DNA of 64,000 bases from Bagarius yarrelli (GCA_005784505.1 VCAZ01000003.1:9117510-9181509), one strand, 5' to 3'; positions 13,546 through 26,597 are shown, counted from the stretch's first letter. Numbers and translations are program-made. Notes: generated from the letters alone by a model not told the origin.

Positions 13546-14344
13546 TGTAAAGCATTCCTGTTTATTGAGATCAGACTTGTGTTTGACTCTTAGGAGCAAG
13601 ATTGTGCCATGCAGGCTTAAAGCTGGTTGCCATGGAAACCGCCATACCAAGGGTCTGACCCTGGAGGACCATAGCTCTCTTCCTCAGCAGGAGACACTGG
13701 CAGCTGCAGCACAGCTGCTCAGATACACACGTCACACTGTATAAAAGACAATAGAAAAGTACAAACTGAGTCGCATTAATGGTTCACAGTTTAGTTTAGT
13801 GACTAATGACTCAGGTGTGTCCTCATACTCATGCACTGACGCATCATGGGCTCGATGATCTATAGTCTGGTTAACAGTATAGACTCTGAGCACTGAGGGA
13901 TTAGATATGTATATAAAAAAAAGCACAACTTATATATTTATAGGCTGTGCCACCAGTGTGCAGATACCCACATAGTAAAATTGGTTTGGCCCATTGATGT
14001 GCCCCTTTTCTATGTAGGACCAAACAAATAGGTTCCAAATGTCAGCTTCAACAAAACTACTTATTTTATTTTATTTTTTTTGTCAAAAAATCTACCTATT
14101 GCCCCACTTACACCCGACTTTCACACTTTGCAATGGTTGTTGTGCTTGATATCAATGATTATTTGTTTTGTTAATCAATCGTGGTGCCATTTCACTTTTT
14201 TACTAACTGAATAAAAAAATGGCTGTGATACTAATAAAGATGTCTGATGTCATCTAAATGTAACAGACTTTTAGACACAAACTTTGGTGATTTGCATTTT
14301 AATAAAAAGCTATGATTATTCAATGTGAGCCACATCTATGACCT

Positions 14345-14507
14345 TTAAGTGGTAGCACAGCGGTTAAGGTGTTGAACTGATTATTGGAAAATCGAGGGTT
14401 CGATTTCCAGCATCACCATGTTGCCACTCCCAATTGCTCAGTTGTATAAAAGTGATAAAGCCGTTCTGGATAACGGCATCTGCCAAATGTCGTAAATGTA
14501 AACTTTC
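14345..14507 (+). mobile_element. tRNA-derived SINE, diverged
   Basis: Same family as 10253: GTGGTAGCACAGCGGTTAAG head, GAGGGTTCGATTTCCAG B box, and a shortened body ending in GGATAACGGCATCTGCCAAA. Confidence 0.85.
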
Positions 14508-14774
14508 TGACTAAGTTACCTCACTAACCCTGCAACGTCCACCTAAATATGTAAAAATGTTTACAATAATCAATTACCAAACTTTGCTCGCTGTTAGTGA
14601 CTGTTTGTGAAGTGCAGCCTTAAGAGTGCATTAATGCCCTACTATATGCTTGGAGTGTACTGTTAGATGAACTGTGTTTTAGTACCTACATAATGCTCTT
14701 TTGTTGGTTTGCTTACTTCTGATAGTCCTATTTTGAAGATTGATATAGAAAATTGATGAAATCTAAATTCATTT

Positions 14775-15080
14775 ATTATTTCATCTTCTATACCCGCTTA
14801 TTCCCTAATCCGGGGTCACAGGGATCTGCTGAAGCCTATCACAGCCGTCTCTGAAAGGGCGAATGGCATGAAGGGTACACCCTGAACATGTCGCCAGTCC
14901 ATCACAGAAGAATCACCATTCAACCTAACAAACATGTTTTTGGACTGTGGGAGTAAACTCACTCAAGCACAGGGAGAACATGCAAACTCCACACAGAAAG
15001 GCCCCTACCTGGAAATCAAACCCAGGACCCTTATGCTGTGAGACAACAGTGCTAACCACTAACCACCATGCTGCCTGAAA
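14775..15080 (-). mobile_element. tRNA-derived SINE, full length (ATGA-tailed family)
   Basis: Reverse complement of the 2913 family with all modules present: tail (14785), CGCCAGTCCATCACAG (14892), GACTGTGGGAG (14943), AACATGCAAACTCCACACAG (14978) and the tRNA-like head with the B-box equivalent (about 15016-15075). Confidence 0.9.
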
Positions 15081-15939
15081 TGTAAATGTCATATAAATGT
15101 AAAAGAAATGGTTATTCATAAGTTAACTGATTGGCTTAATGAAACCTTGTTGATTAAACACGCACTGCAAAAAAAATTAAAAATAAGAGAAACAGCTGTG
15201 TGTATGAAAAATATCATCTACATACTCTAAACTCAAAGCTAAACTTACATTGTAACTGTGGAATAAGACTGGCCCATATGTATCCCACAGATATTTTACA
15301 TCTGAGCCAACCGAAACAATACGTCTTGTTTGCCACCTTTAAAATAGATCCATCTCCACCGTACCCGGGCCTGTTTGGTTCACATCCCTTATGCTATTGC
15401 CGACTAAATGCCAGCTGATGTCAAACAACAAAAAATACTATTTAAATCTGTATCATGAGTGTATTTTTTGTTGTTTGACATGAAGCACCAAATAAATACA
15501 GGTAGAAAAAATGGCTCCTACCTAAATAGTACAGAGAAACCTACACACACCAGTGTTACAGCTGTGACTGATGGGATTCAGTTCAAATGCCAAGCCCTTC
15601 AAACTCACCACAGAGTCCACGTTAAGACTCTCTACTTTGCAATCATTCACTTTGCCGTACCCTTGCTAATATACCCTTCACTAACTCATTTACTTCATTC
15701 TAGTACAGGGCTAAGGGCACTCCACTAGAGCCTCCATCAGATTCTTAGTGCAGCTTTTGGAGTTCAGTCAGTCACTTAACTTACTAACTGATGAGCAAAC
15801 ACACAGCCCACACAATTGTACGCAGGTGTGTAGCCTGCAGTGAAAAGCAAAGCATAAAAAAAGATATCCCTTCTTGTATTTTCTCAATACGTTTTATATT
15901 ATCAGAAACAATACCCTTGATTTTTTCTTCATATGACCA

Positions 15940-16690
15940 AACATTTTTGACTAGCCAAGGTTGGTGTGGAAGAACTTGACCCCTGACCTTAACCTAACAG
16001 AACATCTTTGGAATTAACTGATACACTGAGTGCACCACAGACCTTCTTAACTCATATTAGCCTTTCATCTCCTGAATGCTATTGTGGCCACATTCATGCT
16101 TCAACATCTATTGTAAAGCCTGACTTTTGTATGTTCAAAAACATATTTGGCTGCGATGTCAGGTTTCTTAATTAGAGATGGGGAATACGAATTCATTTAC
16201 ACCTTTCTGAATCAATAAATAAACGGATCTGAACCACATCAGTCAGTAAACATTTGGACTGCTTTTGTTATAGTGTTCTCAACAAATTCTTGGAATCCAA
16301 ATCCTTGTACTCATGAATATCCCACACTGACCCCCTTGCTACACACTATGAGTCAGGCGGATCCGTTGAATCCCAGGCTTCAGATGAATCAGTAGCCTTG
16401 ATTGTGAGTCTATTATGCTGTTGACCATGCAGGGAGTTTCCTAAATGACTCAGTGAGCTACTTGTTTGTACAGTTATTAGCTAACAACTACTGAACTATC
16501 AGCTAAACACGACTAAATGGTGTAATGAATGGTCAGATTGTATTTAAGTATGTTGTTGTTAGCAAAAAGATGAAATAGGACTCGACAAATCCGAGTTACT
16601 GAAGAGAAGGTTTTGTGATTCCTGAGTTATCCCTCATCTCTAAGCCCAATACATTTGTCCACATATTGTATCTGAGGTATATCCTTTTCA
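15940..16690 (+). mobile_element. Tc1-type fragment interrupted by a TIR element
   Basis: 15960-16010 reads as a decayed DLNP-EHLW-type catalytic block (GACCTTAACCTAACAGAACA, then TCTTTGGAATTAA), now with stops. The 3' tail is split: it runs to about 16172 and resumes at 16643 with CCCAATACATTTGTCC. Confidence 0.65.
16173..16642. mobile_element. 470-bp element with TAGAGATG terminal inverted repeats
   Basis: The ends TAGAGATGGGGAATACG and the reverse complement of TTATCCCTCATCTCTA form degenerate inverted repeats of a hAT-like type. It splits a Tc1 tail. No clear target duplication survives and there is no coding capacity. Confidence 0.55.
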
Positions 16691-17582
16691 TATCTGAAGT
16701 TAAAGAAACTCAACAAAAGGACTACACTGACACTTTCTGCCAATAGCTCTTACAACCAATGTCATTTATAGAGCTTTGAAATGACAGCGCCAAGCCGCTT
16801 ACTTACTCATAGTAGGGAGCTTTCTTTTTATCCACCTCTGGTCTAACATGATTACAAGCTGAATCTCTGGCTAAACAGTTTGTCAGCTTGTTCTCTATAT
16901 CGTGTTCAGGACACTTATCAGACAAGCTGGGGCTTGGTTTTATTTCATGTGCCTAATCACATACCGACAGTAAAGGCATTGAATCTTGATGTACTGTATA
17001 TTTACTGAACTGGGGGATTTCAATCTGTGCATTAACTTAATGGCCCTAGCAGTTACCTTATAATGTTTAATTAATAGTGATTACCTTATGGCTAGAAATA
17101 AAATTTGAAATGGTTGTGTAATATTTCACATCAAACTTACTGACATTACAACTGATCATAAATTCCTGGCTGGTAAAATGCGAGTTTTCAATAAAAGCAC
17201 AAAATGAAATGTGTCTATTTAATTCATGCAGTTTTTTTTTTACAAAGGCTTGTTGTAAATGTTTGTATTCTGATGTTTTTGTATTTAGTTGGATACCAAT
17301 CTTAAGTTTTTCCACTCATTTTTAAGGAATAAATGTGAAAAACAGGGAAACACACATTCTTTTCTTAGTAAGATGCTTTCAGGTAAATAATTACAAAATA
17401 GGCATGTGATATAAAAGATTCTGTTTTCCTAAACTCTGGTCACTTGTCCGCAAATTGATCAGTTCTGCTACAATATTTATAGAACACTAAACTAAATATG
17501 TGGCTATCTTTTGCTGGGTCCACATCCAGACCACAGGCTCCACTACATCAATAGTGCAATGACCTTGGAGCAAATGCCTCTG

Positions 17583-17735
17583 AATAAACTAGAAGTGGTG
17601 GATCAGTGGTTAAGATGTAGGCCTAATGACTGGAAGATTGTGGGTTTAATTTCTTAGAATTGCTGGGCCCCTAAGCAAGGCCCTCAAACCTCAGCTGTTC
17701 AGGTGTAAAAATAGCATGAATGTAATTCTCATAGC
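17583..17735 (+). mobile_element. tRNA-derived SINE, 3'-truncated
   Basis: AGAAGTGGTGGATCAGTGGT head, degraded B box (TGTGGGTTTAATTTC) and a CTAAGCAAGGCCCTCAAACC body. The conserved tail is lost. Confidence 0.75.
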
Positions 17736-17739
17736 CACT

Positions 17740-20400
17740 CTGCTACTCCCTCAACCATGTCAGGTTATTTGTCTAAGAGTCTGTAGCGCTTTTGTGGAAG
17801 TTGCTTGTTATTCTTTCCCTTTTTGTGCTTCTTAGATGAAAAAATATTCAACTACATTAACTACAATTAAACAATTGTTATTATTAGAATTAATTCCTGT
17901 TTATTTATAATACCGAATGTGAAGATGTGACTAAAGTCATATTTGCAAAAAAAAATTGTTTTATTTGAGGACCTCAGGTTTTGGGAGTTTTGGGTGAATT
18001 TTAAATGCTGGATATCACTATACACCATACAATGATAACATTTGCAAAATAATAAACCTGAACCAGAAGAGCAAAAACAAATGACATGTATAGCGGCATG
18101 CGGAAAGCAACATTCTTCCTTTTAAGATATGTTATACATCTATATCTATACATATCTATTACAAGACATTTCCAAGCAATGGCCTATCCAATGCTTTGAT
18201 ATTGTATGCAATAATAATAAGTACATTTAAATAAGTCTGTAAATCCAAGTGAAACACAGGCTTCATCTATTCCACAGGAATGCGCCACATCAAATTCAGA
18301 TAGGGGGTGAATTTTCATTGGTGGAAAGAGTACTGAAAATCTCTGTGGTAGAAACACTAAAAAATAATATGACTCAAGAAAGCGTACATAAATTTTTTAT
18401 TTAAAAAAATACTCAAGTTACTGCATAACAAAGTACTTCGGTGTGTAAAATGTGATTTTACAGGTGAAAGAAGATAGAGATAAGAAAGATATCTAAATTC
18501 AGCACTTATGGGATGTTTTCATGTTCCACACTCAGACCTACAGTACCGCTCATTCTACAAATTCTAAATTGAGTTGTCTTTTATGTCTTATGCTTAACAT
18601 TTACTTGTCTTTTATAATGTTCAAAATTTATAGTTGTCTAGTTGGTTGTTTTTGCTGTGGGATTTTTAGTAAAACTATGAGCTCTGTAGGTTGCTTATTT
18701 TTGTTTATGGTTTTCAGCTGCCACAGAATAAATCGGTTCTATATCTAAAGGGTTTTTATTGATATTTATAAAAATTATAAATTTTTATAAGAATCAAAAT
18801 CGACATACAGAAACAGAATCGATATAATACAAACAACACCTTACTATGCGTCAAACTGTAAAAAAAGAATGGAACTCCAAAATGTCAAAAATGTATTAAA
18901 AAAACTGTTCTCGGCTCTTGAAAAGACATTAACTCAGTATTTAACCTACAAAAACCTTAAAAGCTGTATTCATAATCTATTTAAACATTTTTTTAAATTA
19001 GAAAAATTTTAAGGAAAGTTAAAGGATGCTTTTACCATTACTGCTTCTAGAACTGCATAGCGAGGAAAGATGAGGGTAGGGATGCTTATTGTCGTCATCA
19101 TCATCATAATCACAGGGTCTGTTGGTATCCTCTGCAGACATTGCACTTTTTGGATGCATCTTCTATAAATGGAAACTTTTAAGCGAATTGGCGCTTTAAA
19201 TTTATTTATATATTACTATTTGCAAAGCCACACATTATGGTTAGCTTGAATGGCTTAAAAATCGTACAAATGAATTTTACGGATTTAATTTGTACTTTGT
19301 ACGTTTTGTGAAAAACAACTGTAGCAAAATTATTTTTAAGCAACTCAAATTAAAGTTCGACAATTTAATTATAATTAAAAAAGTGGGGGAAAAATGGAAA
19401 AATCTATTTAAGTACTGTAACAAAGGTAACTGTAAACAGTTACCTTCCATCAATAGTAATTTCTAAATCATACAAGATCCCCAGGTAATACTAATCCTGT
19501 ATAAATAGTACTGTGGTCTTAATATTTTCTAATTCTGATACTGACATAATTTATATGCCTTTTTTATATCGGCCCAGGTAAAAATAATAAATAGTTTTAC
19601 TAGTCTTAGTCCTCTTTTGCTGCTGGTTATTCCGTTTCTTCACTTTTTCTAGTGGTATTGAGCTATAATGTTGGGTGTGCCACCCCCCCCCCCAATAAAT
19701 CACAACTATGTACATTCACTGCCGCAGTGCTATGATTAGTGATTATCTACACATTTGCTTGCCTGCCAAGTGCTGCATGAAATCTGAACCTTTTCTGGAA
19801 CATTCGTTTTGGCACCTCTTATCTTCCATGTGCTCATATTCATTTATAATTCCGTATATTGCTGAACATTTATTTCCAATACAATATTAACTTCTTCTTG
19901 TTCTGTAGAGTTCATTTGCTGTATTTAATCTAGAACCTTTAGCTTAATTGTACTTACACTAACTATATTTGTTCTTCTTTTCCTATTGTAGTTTAATATT
20001 ATTTGATTAAAGAAGAAAGGGTTTCCCATTTTCAGTCCTTCCAAAGTTTTCGACTTCTCATATGTTTAGACGGTTTTTTTTTTTCGTTTTTTCAAATAAA
20101 CTATTATTGGCCAATTAAGGTTCATTAAATAAAACCAGACCCACTAGCTAAAATTTATTATTAATAGCTCAGATGTGTCTGACTTAAATTGGCCCATAAA
20201 ATGTTGCCATTGGTCTACTTTCACTCTGTTCTTGTCACTAAAAATGCATTAGTTTTAATTCAGTTATTAAGTTTATAACAAATTTGCTGTAATGTTGATT
20301 TTTAAACAGTGAATCAAATACATTTAGTTTTATAACAAACAACTCAGCAACAAATCATTCTCTTGGACGAGTTCATATTACATCACTAATCTTATATCAG
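17740..20400. other. AT-rich, no gene seen
   Basis: Low-complexity AT-rich DNA with a C10 homopolymer near 19683 and no recognisable repeat family or exon. Confidence 0.55.
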
Positions 20401-20499
20401 TAATAGTACTTCTAGGTGTGTGTGTGTGTGTGTGTCTGCATCATTGCCCATGTGTTTGTTAACAACAGGGGGTCCACATTTGTTTCCATTTTAGCCTGT

Positions 20500-20800
20500 A
20501 AAAAAGCAGCGGTGGCCGTGGCAGCAGCAGAGGCAGCCTATCAAGCTCTCCGTGCCTCTTCTCCTCCATCTGTTCTGTTTTTTCTCCACCTCTCCTTTCT
20601 GATGAGCCGGGTCCTCAGTCCCCCCAATAAAATCCCATTAGCTCTTAATGAAGTCGAGCTCGCTGCCTCGTGCCTTCACCTCATTTAGCACGATTGTCTG
20701 GCGGCCATTAGCGCCGAGGCAATTACAGCCGAACGGCGAGAGTAATTGGAAATGCCGACAGGGACCCCAGGAAAATGGGAATAAATAATAAAAAAAAAAT
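20500..20800. promoter_or_regulatory. Candidate conserved regulatory element
   Basis: GC-rich compared with its AT-rich surroundings, free of repeats, and dense in homeodomain-type cores (CATTAG, TTAATG, GCAATTAC, AGTAATTGG) between 20635 and 20750. This is typical of deeply conserved developmental enhancers near homeobox genes. No alignment was possible, so conservation is inferred from composition and motif texture only. Confidence 0.45.
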
Positions 20801-20902
20801 ATTAAAACTAATAAGCTTCCATCGAGATGGGAGGAAGGGGGGTGGAGACACTGAAGCTAAATCAACATAATTTTAATCGGGCCTGGTGAGGAAGAGACAT
20901 AA

Positions 20903-20985
20903 AGGTGAGGACCTGGTGGGAATGATGATGGTGATGAGGGTGATGATGAGGGTGATGAGGGTGAGGATTAGGGTGAGGATGGTAG
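20903..20985. repeat. GATGAGGGT minisatellite-like repeat
   Basis: GATGATGGTGATGAGGGT variants are repeated about eight times. It lies 100 bases right of the strongest regulatory-element candidate. Confidence 0.88.
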
Positions 20986-21059
20986 AATGAATGAAACAAG
21001 AGAGCAAAAAAGAGAGCAGGTCTATATACATTTATTAAAGTACACATTGGTATACAGTT

Positions 21060-22715
21060 CATGCAGCAGACTTCGATTTCACTTTTTTAACAGAACTGAT
21101 TAGTATTGAAATGGATACAGAAAACAGTCTGGGATTTTACCAGAGGTCCTGTGTGTAAAAGAAACACTGGCAAAAGGAAGCTTTAAACATGCTGAAAAAA
21201 GGAGTCTGAATAGTGGGTCCCAAGTGATATTTGAAGTGTTGTGTATAGTCTAATGGTGGCAGATGCCAGGCCATCTCAGCAGACACCTCACCCCTCCCAA
21301 TGAGAGGCAACAGGTGGCAGAAACCTGATCACAGAGGGTGGAATCAGAGGGCACCTTTCACAATACACTGGGCAGAATGCCACACAGTCAGGCACAGGGC
21401 ACTGCCAAAGTGTGTGTGTGTGTACTTGTGTGTGTGTGCTTGTGTGTATTTAAGGGAGCCAGGATTAGTGTGGGTTATCCATGTGTTTGTGGTAAAGACA
21501 GAAAGAGAGAGAGAAAAGAAAGAGAGGAAAGGTGCCTTGGCACTGTTTACCCTGAGTCTGAACAGAAAAACAGAAGGTGAAGTTCCATAGTAACAGAGTC
21601 TCAAGGGGTATCCAGAACAGCAGCTCACTGCCTGTCACTAACAATACTCCATAATACTTCGAAGGCCTCTTATTTGGCAAGCCTTTTATAATGACCTAGA
21701 CCCATCTGTATACAACACATCATATCGACTTACACTCAGACATATTCATTCGCTTATATAGCTTAAAATATGGCCTTGTTTATGTCAGCAATCAGCTGAC
21801 ATAAACAAAATACCCAAAAGTAACACTTGAATAAAAGTACAGTTATTTTACTGGAAATTGACTTTGATAGAAGTTAAAAGTCAATATTTGGAATATTACT
21901 TAAGTAATAGTATTATAGTAGTAGGCGACATTTATTGTATTTGAATATGAAGAGTATTATTTTTTATATTAAATTACTCAAGTACTAAAAGCAAATTACA
22001 AGTAAATACAAGATTGAAAAACAAAAAATATTTTTTTTAAAATTATCTATTCACAGTTTTAGCAAGACTGTGATCAGATTTAACTTTTATCATTTTCTTT
22101 TTAACTTAGTTAAGGCAAATGTTTGTTTTTTCATATATCGTTATTATTGTTACTATGATAAATTATAACCACATTTATAATAATTTAATAATCTAATTAT
22201 AAACTGTTATTATTAAATATTATTATCAAACTGTTTAATATGAATATGGAAAGACTCCATGCTGTTCATCTAAATATATTGGTTACACTTTAACAATTTG
22301 AATGGTCTATAAACTGCTATTCCGAAATTCCTGTTCAATGGAAATTAAATATGTAAATGTGAAAAAGCTTTGACCAAAATTCACCACAGGAATAAAGAGA
22401 AATATTAAATGCAGATTATAAATCATTAGCCATGTGAACATTTCTTGCAGATGTGGCCACAAGTGTTTATCATCAGAAACGTTGTTTGTGAGACTGGAGA
22501 ATCAGTTGCCGCAGCTATTTATACGTCAATTATTTAATCTGCTTTAGCTTTGATTGGTTCTCACTTGCTAGCATGAACTGACTGGGCTTGAGTGGAAAAT
22601 TTATTTAACCGTGTTTGTGCCAGCACTTGTTTGCACATGCACAAGTAGTTTGATCAATGATATAACGAACTAATCAAACATCAAATCTTCTTCTTTTGTA
22701 ATAAGTTACGATTAT
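21060..22715. other. No gene seen
   Basis: A short TG-rich stretch at 21410-21450 and a purine-rich stretch at 21495-21530. The overlapping frames at 21300-21628 cross these low-complexity tracts on both strands and are not credible genes. Confidence 0.55.
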
Positions 22716-22716
22716 G

Positions 22717-22719
<3 letters not shown>

Positions 22720-22790
<71 letters not shown>
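22720..22790. repeat. (TA)n microsatellite, about 35 units
   Basis: An uninterrupted TA dinucleotide array of about 70 bases. Confidence 0.97.
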
Positions 22791-22796
<6 letters not shown>

Positions 22797-23034
22797 AATG
22801 TTGAATGATTCAATATTATACACTTTATATACCAAAGACAAGTAAAAACTTAACATAAGACATAAAATAGAAACTAAAAAAGGGTTAAGGAATAGAAACA
22901 GTCAGAACAAATACACCAGTTTAAAGCCTCTGCATGTTTTTAAAGTAAGCGATATGGAAACCGGCTCTCGGTTTCCTTCTCCCCATGCTTTCATGATGAA
23001 AATGTTTATTTGTCTAAAAAGATCTACAAACAAT

Positions 23035-23310
23035 CACTTCTCCCGACAGGAGCAAGAGATTTCCAGCCAGGGGAGATTTAATTAGCAAAATCTCGTTAGG
23101 TTTAACAAAATTAAGCGTAAAACAATCCTCAGCAGGGCGCAGTGCTCAGGGAGAGAGAGAAATCGGGGAGACTGGGAAGAGGTTGAGGGAGGGGTGGCAC
23201 TGAGAGAGCGATTAGAGCCGAGAGGATATTGAGACAGTCGCTTCGCTGCTGTTGAGGGGGAAATGGCTCCGAACACCCAGCTGCTTTCACACTCAATTAA
23301 AGAGCCCTGC
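23035..23310. promoter_or_regulatory. Candidate conserved regulatory element
   Basis: Repeat-free, with TTTAATTAGCAAAATC at 23077-23092 and a GC-richer right part. It lies within 1 kb of the putative 23971-24050 exon. Judged from composition only. Confidence 0.35.
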
Positions 23311-23363
23311 ATGTCTTTTACCCCCTCTAAAAAGCAGAGAGTTAACCTTGCTGCATTCTGCCA

Positions 23364-23365
<2 letters not shown>

Positions 23366-23397
<32 letters not shown>
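23366..23397. repeat. (CA)16 microsatellite
   Basis: Uninterrupted CA dinucleotides within an otherwise repeat-free, conserved-looking region. Confidence 0.97.
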
Positions 23398-23399
<2 letters not shown>

Positions 23400-23489
23400 T
23401 TATTCCACCAACCTCCATCCGCCTCTGTTCTTGCCCCTTTTTATCCATAACACATGCAATTGCATCCTGAGCTGCTGAACCATTAAAGA

Positions 23490-23940
23490 CACCAAATTGT
23501 GTTTCTGAGCGAATTTGCATTCTATAAGAATTCTGCGTACGAAAGTGCCATTAAAAGTGAGGAAATACGCTTAAGCAACCCAGCTGGAGTGATTGGAAAG
23601 GAACAGCAAGCACTCAAACTGAAATTTGCTGATCATCTATCAAGGGCCCAATTGCCACTAAAACAGCAAGGAATAGCACTGCAGTTCTCAGAGAGAGAGG
23701 TTTTACGATGACAGGATCAGAAATATAGATATCCTAAATGTGATCAGATGCCTTCAGGTGATCAGCGAGTCTCTGATTTGGCCAGATGCCTGGTATTAAG
23801 ATTAAATGCCGCAAACAATCTCAGATTACTGGCTGTAATGTTAGTCTTACGGTGCAAGCATATTTTACTATGTGCTTCCAAATGTCACTTAGCAGCTCTT
23901 ATAATTATGTATTGGCTGTCTGATGTGTACTGATCTGTGA
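23490..23940. promoter_or_regulatory. Candidate conserved element beside the putative 5' UTR exon
   Basis: Repeat-free sequence of high complexity ending 30 bases from the putative exon donor. On the minus strand it is the start of the following intron. Frames at 23499-23711 and 23748-23933 have no homology that I recognise. Confidence 0.3.
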
Positions 23941-23970
23941 AGAGAAGAATAACTTTTAAAGCAAACTTAC

Positions 23971-24050
23971 TGTTATTTTGTCCTCAGCATTGGAGCATCG
24001 AAAGTTTCGAGGAGTTCCACCTGATACACACGACTCCAATATCTGATAGT
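23971..24050 (-). other. pknox2: Putative internal 5' UTR exon (80 bp), probably pknox2
   Basis: On the minus strand a long pyrimidine tract plus CTGTTGCAG (AG at 24051-24052) precedes, and ACA|GTAAGT (GT at 23969-23970) follows, an 80-base segment. Both sites match consensus closely. Two frames contain stops. The third is open (26 codons, ESCVSGGTPRNFRCSN) but has no ATG here, nor in the inferred upstream exon after its last stop, so coding is unlikely. It sits 19 kb downstream of the 43.3-kb donor and inside the most conserved-looking part of the intron. It could instead be a coding exon of another minus-strand gene; I cannot match the open frame to any family. Confidence 0.45.
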
Positions 24051-25424
24051 CTGCAACAGAAAAAAAGAAAATTTTATCACCATGACTGATTATTCTACAC
24101 ATTTTATATTACTGTATGTTAAACAGCCTGGGGACCAGTGTGGAGGAAAGAAAGTGCAACCTTCATCTGTGTATTTAGCAGAACTAAAGGTAAAGCTTTA
24201 TGTATGTAAAGTGTGCAGAACGTGTGTGTAAAGGCTCAACAGGGACACTGTAGGTATTTGTTTGTAAGCAAAAGAGAGCACAAGGTTGGAGATAATGTTA
24301 GTGATAGAGGAATTTTACAAATAGTTCCCACACACCAGCACCACCGACCCCCCCAAAACCCTCATTTCATGGAGGCTGAGAGGTTTGTAAAAAAAACCTC
24401 CTCAGGTTTCCTTCAAGCTACAAAGAAAACATTTTAGTGCTCTCTAATCCCTCCTGCAGACACCCTGAGACACTGAGCCTCCAAATTGCCAGCATGGCCT
24501 ACCAACCCCTTGCCCACTTCGATTTTCCCCCTGAGATGTTGCCTGACTTCCTGTTGATGTTAAAGTAAATTAATGCTAGACGTGTGCAGTGGCTCCCCCC
24601 GGGGGCAGGAGGGGTAAAAACTAAGCTCAGAGGAAGCATTAGCATTCTTTCTGAAGCAGACATACACATCTGACCACACAGACAGCCGAAGCGCTGGACT
24701 CCTCCACAAACACCCAGGCCCAATCGTCTTCACACATGCAAACACATACGTTTAAGCAGATATGCATATTCAAACACACAGAAAAAGGTGGTTAGACACA
24801 AATATGTTCAAGAATCCAGACACATATGCATATGCAAACACCCCAAGCAACAATAGTACTTTCAGCAAAAATTTGGTTTGTTTTTTTTTTCTACGCAAAT
24901 CACGATTCTGCCCCAACACCACCATATATAAGTCTCATAAGAAAAAGGTATGGCATAGAGTAGGAATGAGAAAGGATTAGTAGTTTATCTCCTCAAATGC
25001 ATATGAGGTTTCCTTTTTCTTTAAAACAGAATGTTCCACTTTTTTCCCCAAGAAAATATTTAAATACCATTTTAATATTCACTTCTCTTATAATTTTTTT
25101 TGTACAGTCACTGAACACATTTTTTCTATTTTTACTGTATCTCAAAAATGCACAAATTCTCTCCATTCCCTTTCACATCTTTATACACCGATATTCTCTC
25201 TACAGAAACATTGTTTTACTGGTGTTTTCAGTCACTAAAAAAATAATAAAATGAATAATGGGTTAATGATTCCTTTCATTGCCAATCCGTCCTATCACAG
25301 TGCATGCTGTTACACAATGCCCGAGATACCAAATCCAAAAAATTTTCTCATTCAGCCATCAAAAACGCATGGACTAGTGAACATGGTTATTTCCCACAAT
25401 GCCTTGCCAACAATAGCCCCCGAG

Positions 25425-25725
25425 CTGTTCAAACACTGTGACAACAACAGCTGTTGCCAAGGTTTTCAGCTTTCTGTTACCATGACAATGGCAAAAGTGA
25501 TTCATAACACACTAACATCTCTTTTCTAATAAAGTCACTTGCATTGTTATAGCATAATTAGAAATACATGATATCACTGCACCTTGAATTTCTCCAGGGG
25601 AAGATTGGAATGCCTGATTTATTTTTGTCAGCCCACCATGCAAGCTCCCTGGAAGAGAAATTTTTGCTTGACTGATTTCCATTGTTGAACACAAACATAT
25701 ACATAAGCACTTCACTACCATCTCC
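25425..25725. promoter_or_regulatory. Candidate conserved regulatory element
   Basis: High-complexity sequence with an E-box (CAGCTG at 25449), ATAATTAG at 25554 and an RFX-like GTTACCATGACAAT (25476-25489). It has no repeat and no supported frame. Confidence 0.33.
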
Positions 25726-26047
25726 AACTACCCTAACTTACTTTCTACACTAAAATTATCCCTATTGTCTTGTAGTTCCTACACAAACACAATCCTCAAC
25801 AAATAAAAATCCAAATTGTAAGAAAATATTTCCAGCAGAGTTGGTTTGTAAGACAACAGCTAAGAAAAGTAGCATTGAATCAATCTTCATTGAATTTAAC
25901 TTTCAAATGACATTTTGAATAACCAGTCTGCAAACTTAACCAGCCTCCGCTAGTATTGATATGTTAATCCAAGCAAATGTTCAGTGTGAATTCAAACCAA
26001 TGGCCTAAACATTTATTACGCATAACACGAAAAGTGATTATTTATTT

Positions 26048-26049
<2 letters not shown>

Positions 26050-26092
<43 letters not shown>
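26050..26092. repeat. (CA)n(TA)n microsatellite
   Basis: A short CA run passing into TA. It abuts the palindrome at 26128. Confidence 0.9.
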
Positions 26093-26095
<3 letters not shown>

Positions 26096-26127
26096 GTAAA
26101 AAAAAAGTAACCGTAATTGAAAAAAGT

Positions 26128-26214
26128 AATTGGTTACTTTTTTGGCACCCAACATGACTAGGTTATATATATATATAACCTAGTCATGTGTGGGTGCCAA
26201 AAAAGTAACCAATT
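26128..26214. repeat. Long near-perfect palindrome
   Basis: AATTGGTTACTTTTTTGGCA at the left pairs with TGCCAAAAAAGTAACCAATT at the right. The arms of about 43 bases meet in the middle at TATATATATATATA, with a single 1-base indel beside ACATGACTAGG. It is directly downstream of a CA/TA microsatellite and may be a MITE that folds completely. Confidence 0.93.
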
Positions 26215-26597
26215 ATTAAGTCAAAAATGTTTTAACACTTTAATTTAAGGTTTATTTCATAGTATAAAATTTAAAAAAATTTAATTGTTTTTTTTTTTCA
26301 AATTATTGGCAATGATTTTTAAACCCTAACTGCAGGAAGTCAATGTCATATTTAGTTTGATTATTTCTTTCTCACAACTACTAATTTTATTCTAAAGCTG
26401 TACTAAAGTAAAAATTCTTTTTTTTTTTCAAAAAATGTTTGACCAATGTTAAAAAATATATTAAGGCAGTCATTGAGGTAATCTTTAATAAATAATTAAT
26501 GACTTATGTATGACTTGCTTATTAACAGTTAACTACTAAATCTTAAAGAAAAGCATTATAAAAACAGACACCCCAAGACTCGCACTTGCAAAGAGTG

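Noticed and set aside
13126..13650. 174-codon minus-strand frame, the longest in the window
   Set aside because: It crosses (CT)n and GACA arrays with low-complexity translation. No splice sites or recognisable domain.
20903..20985. GATGAGGGT array as a CRISPR-like or telomere-like repeat
   Set aside because: There are no spacers, the unit is variable and short, and the setting is a vertebrate intron. It is a simple minisatellite.
23971..24050. Coding interpretation of the open frame YQILESCVSGGTPRNFRC...
   Set aside because: No ATG is available in this frame in the inferred upstream exon, and no family is recognised, so a 5' UTR exon is preferred. It remains possible if another gene is involved.
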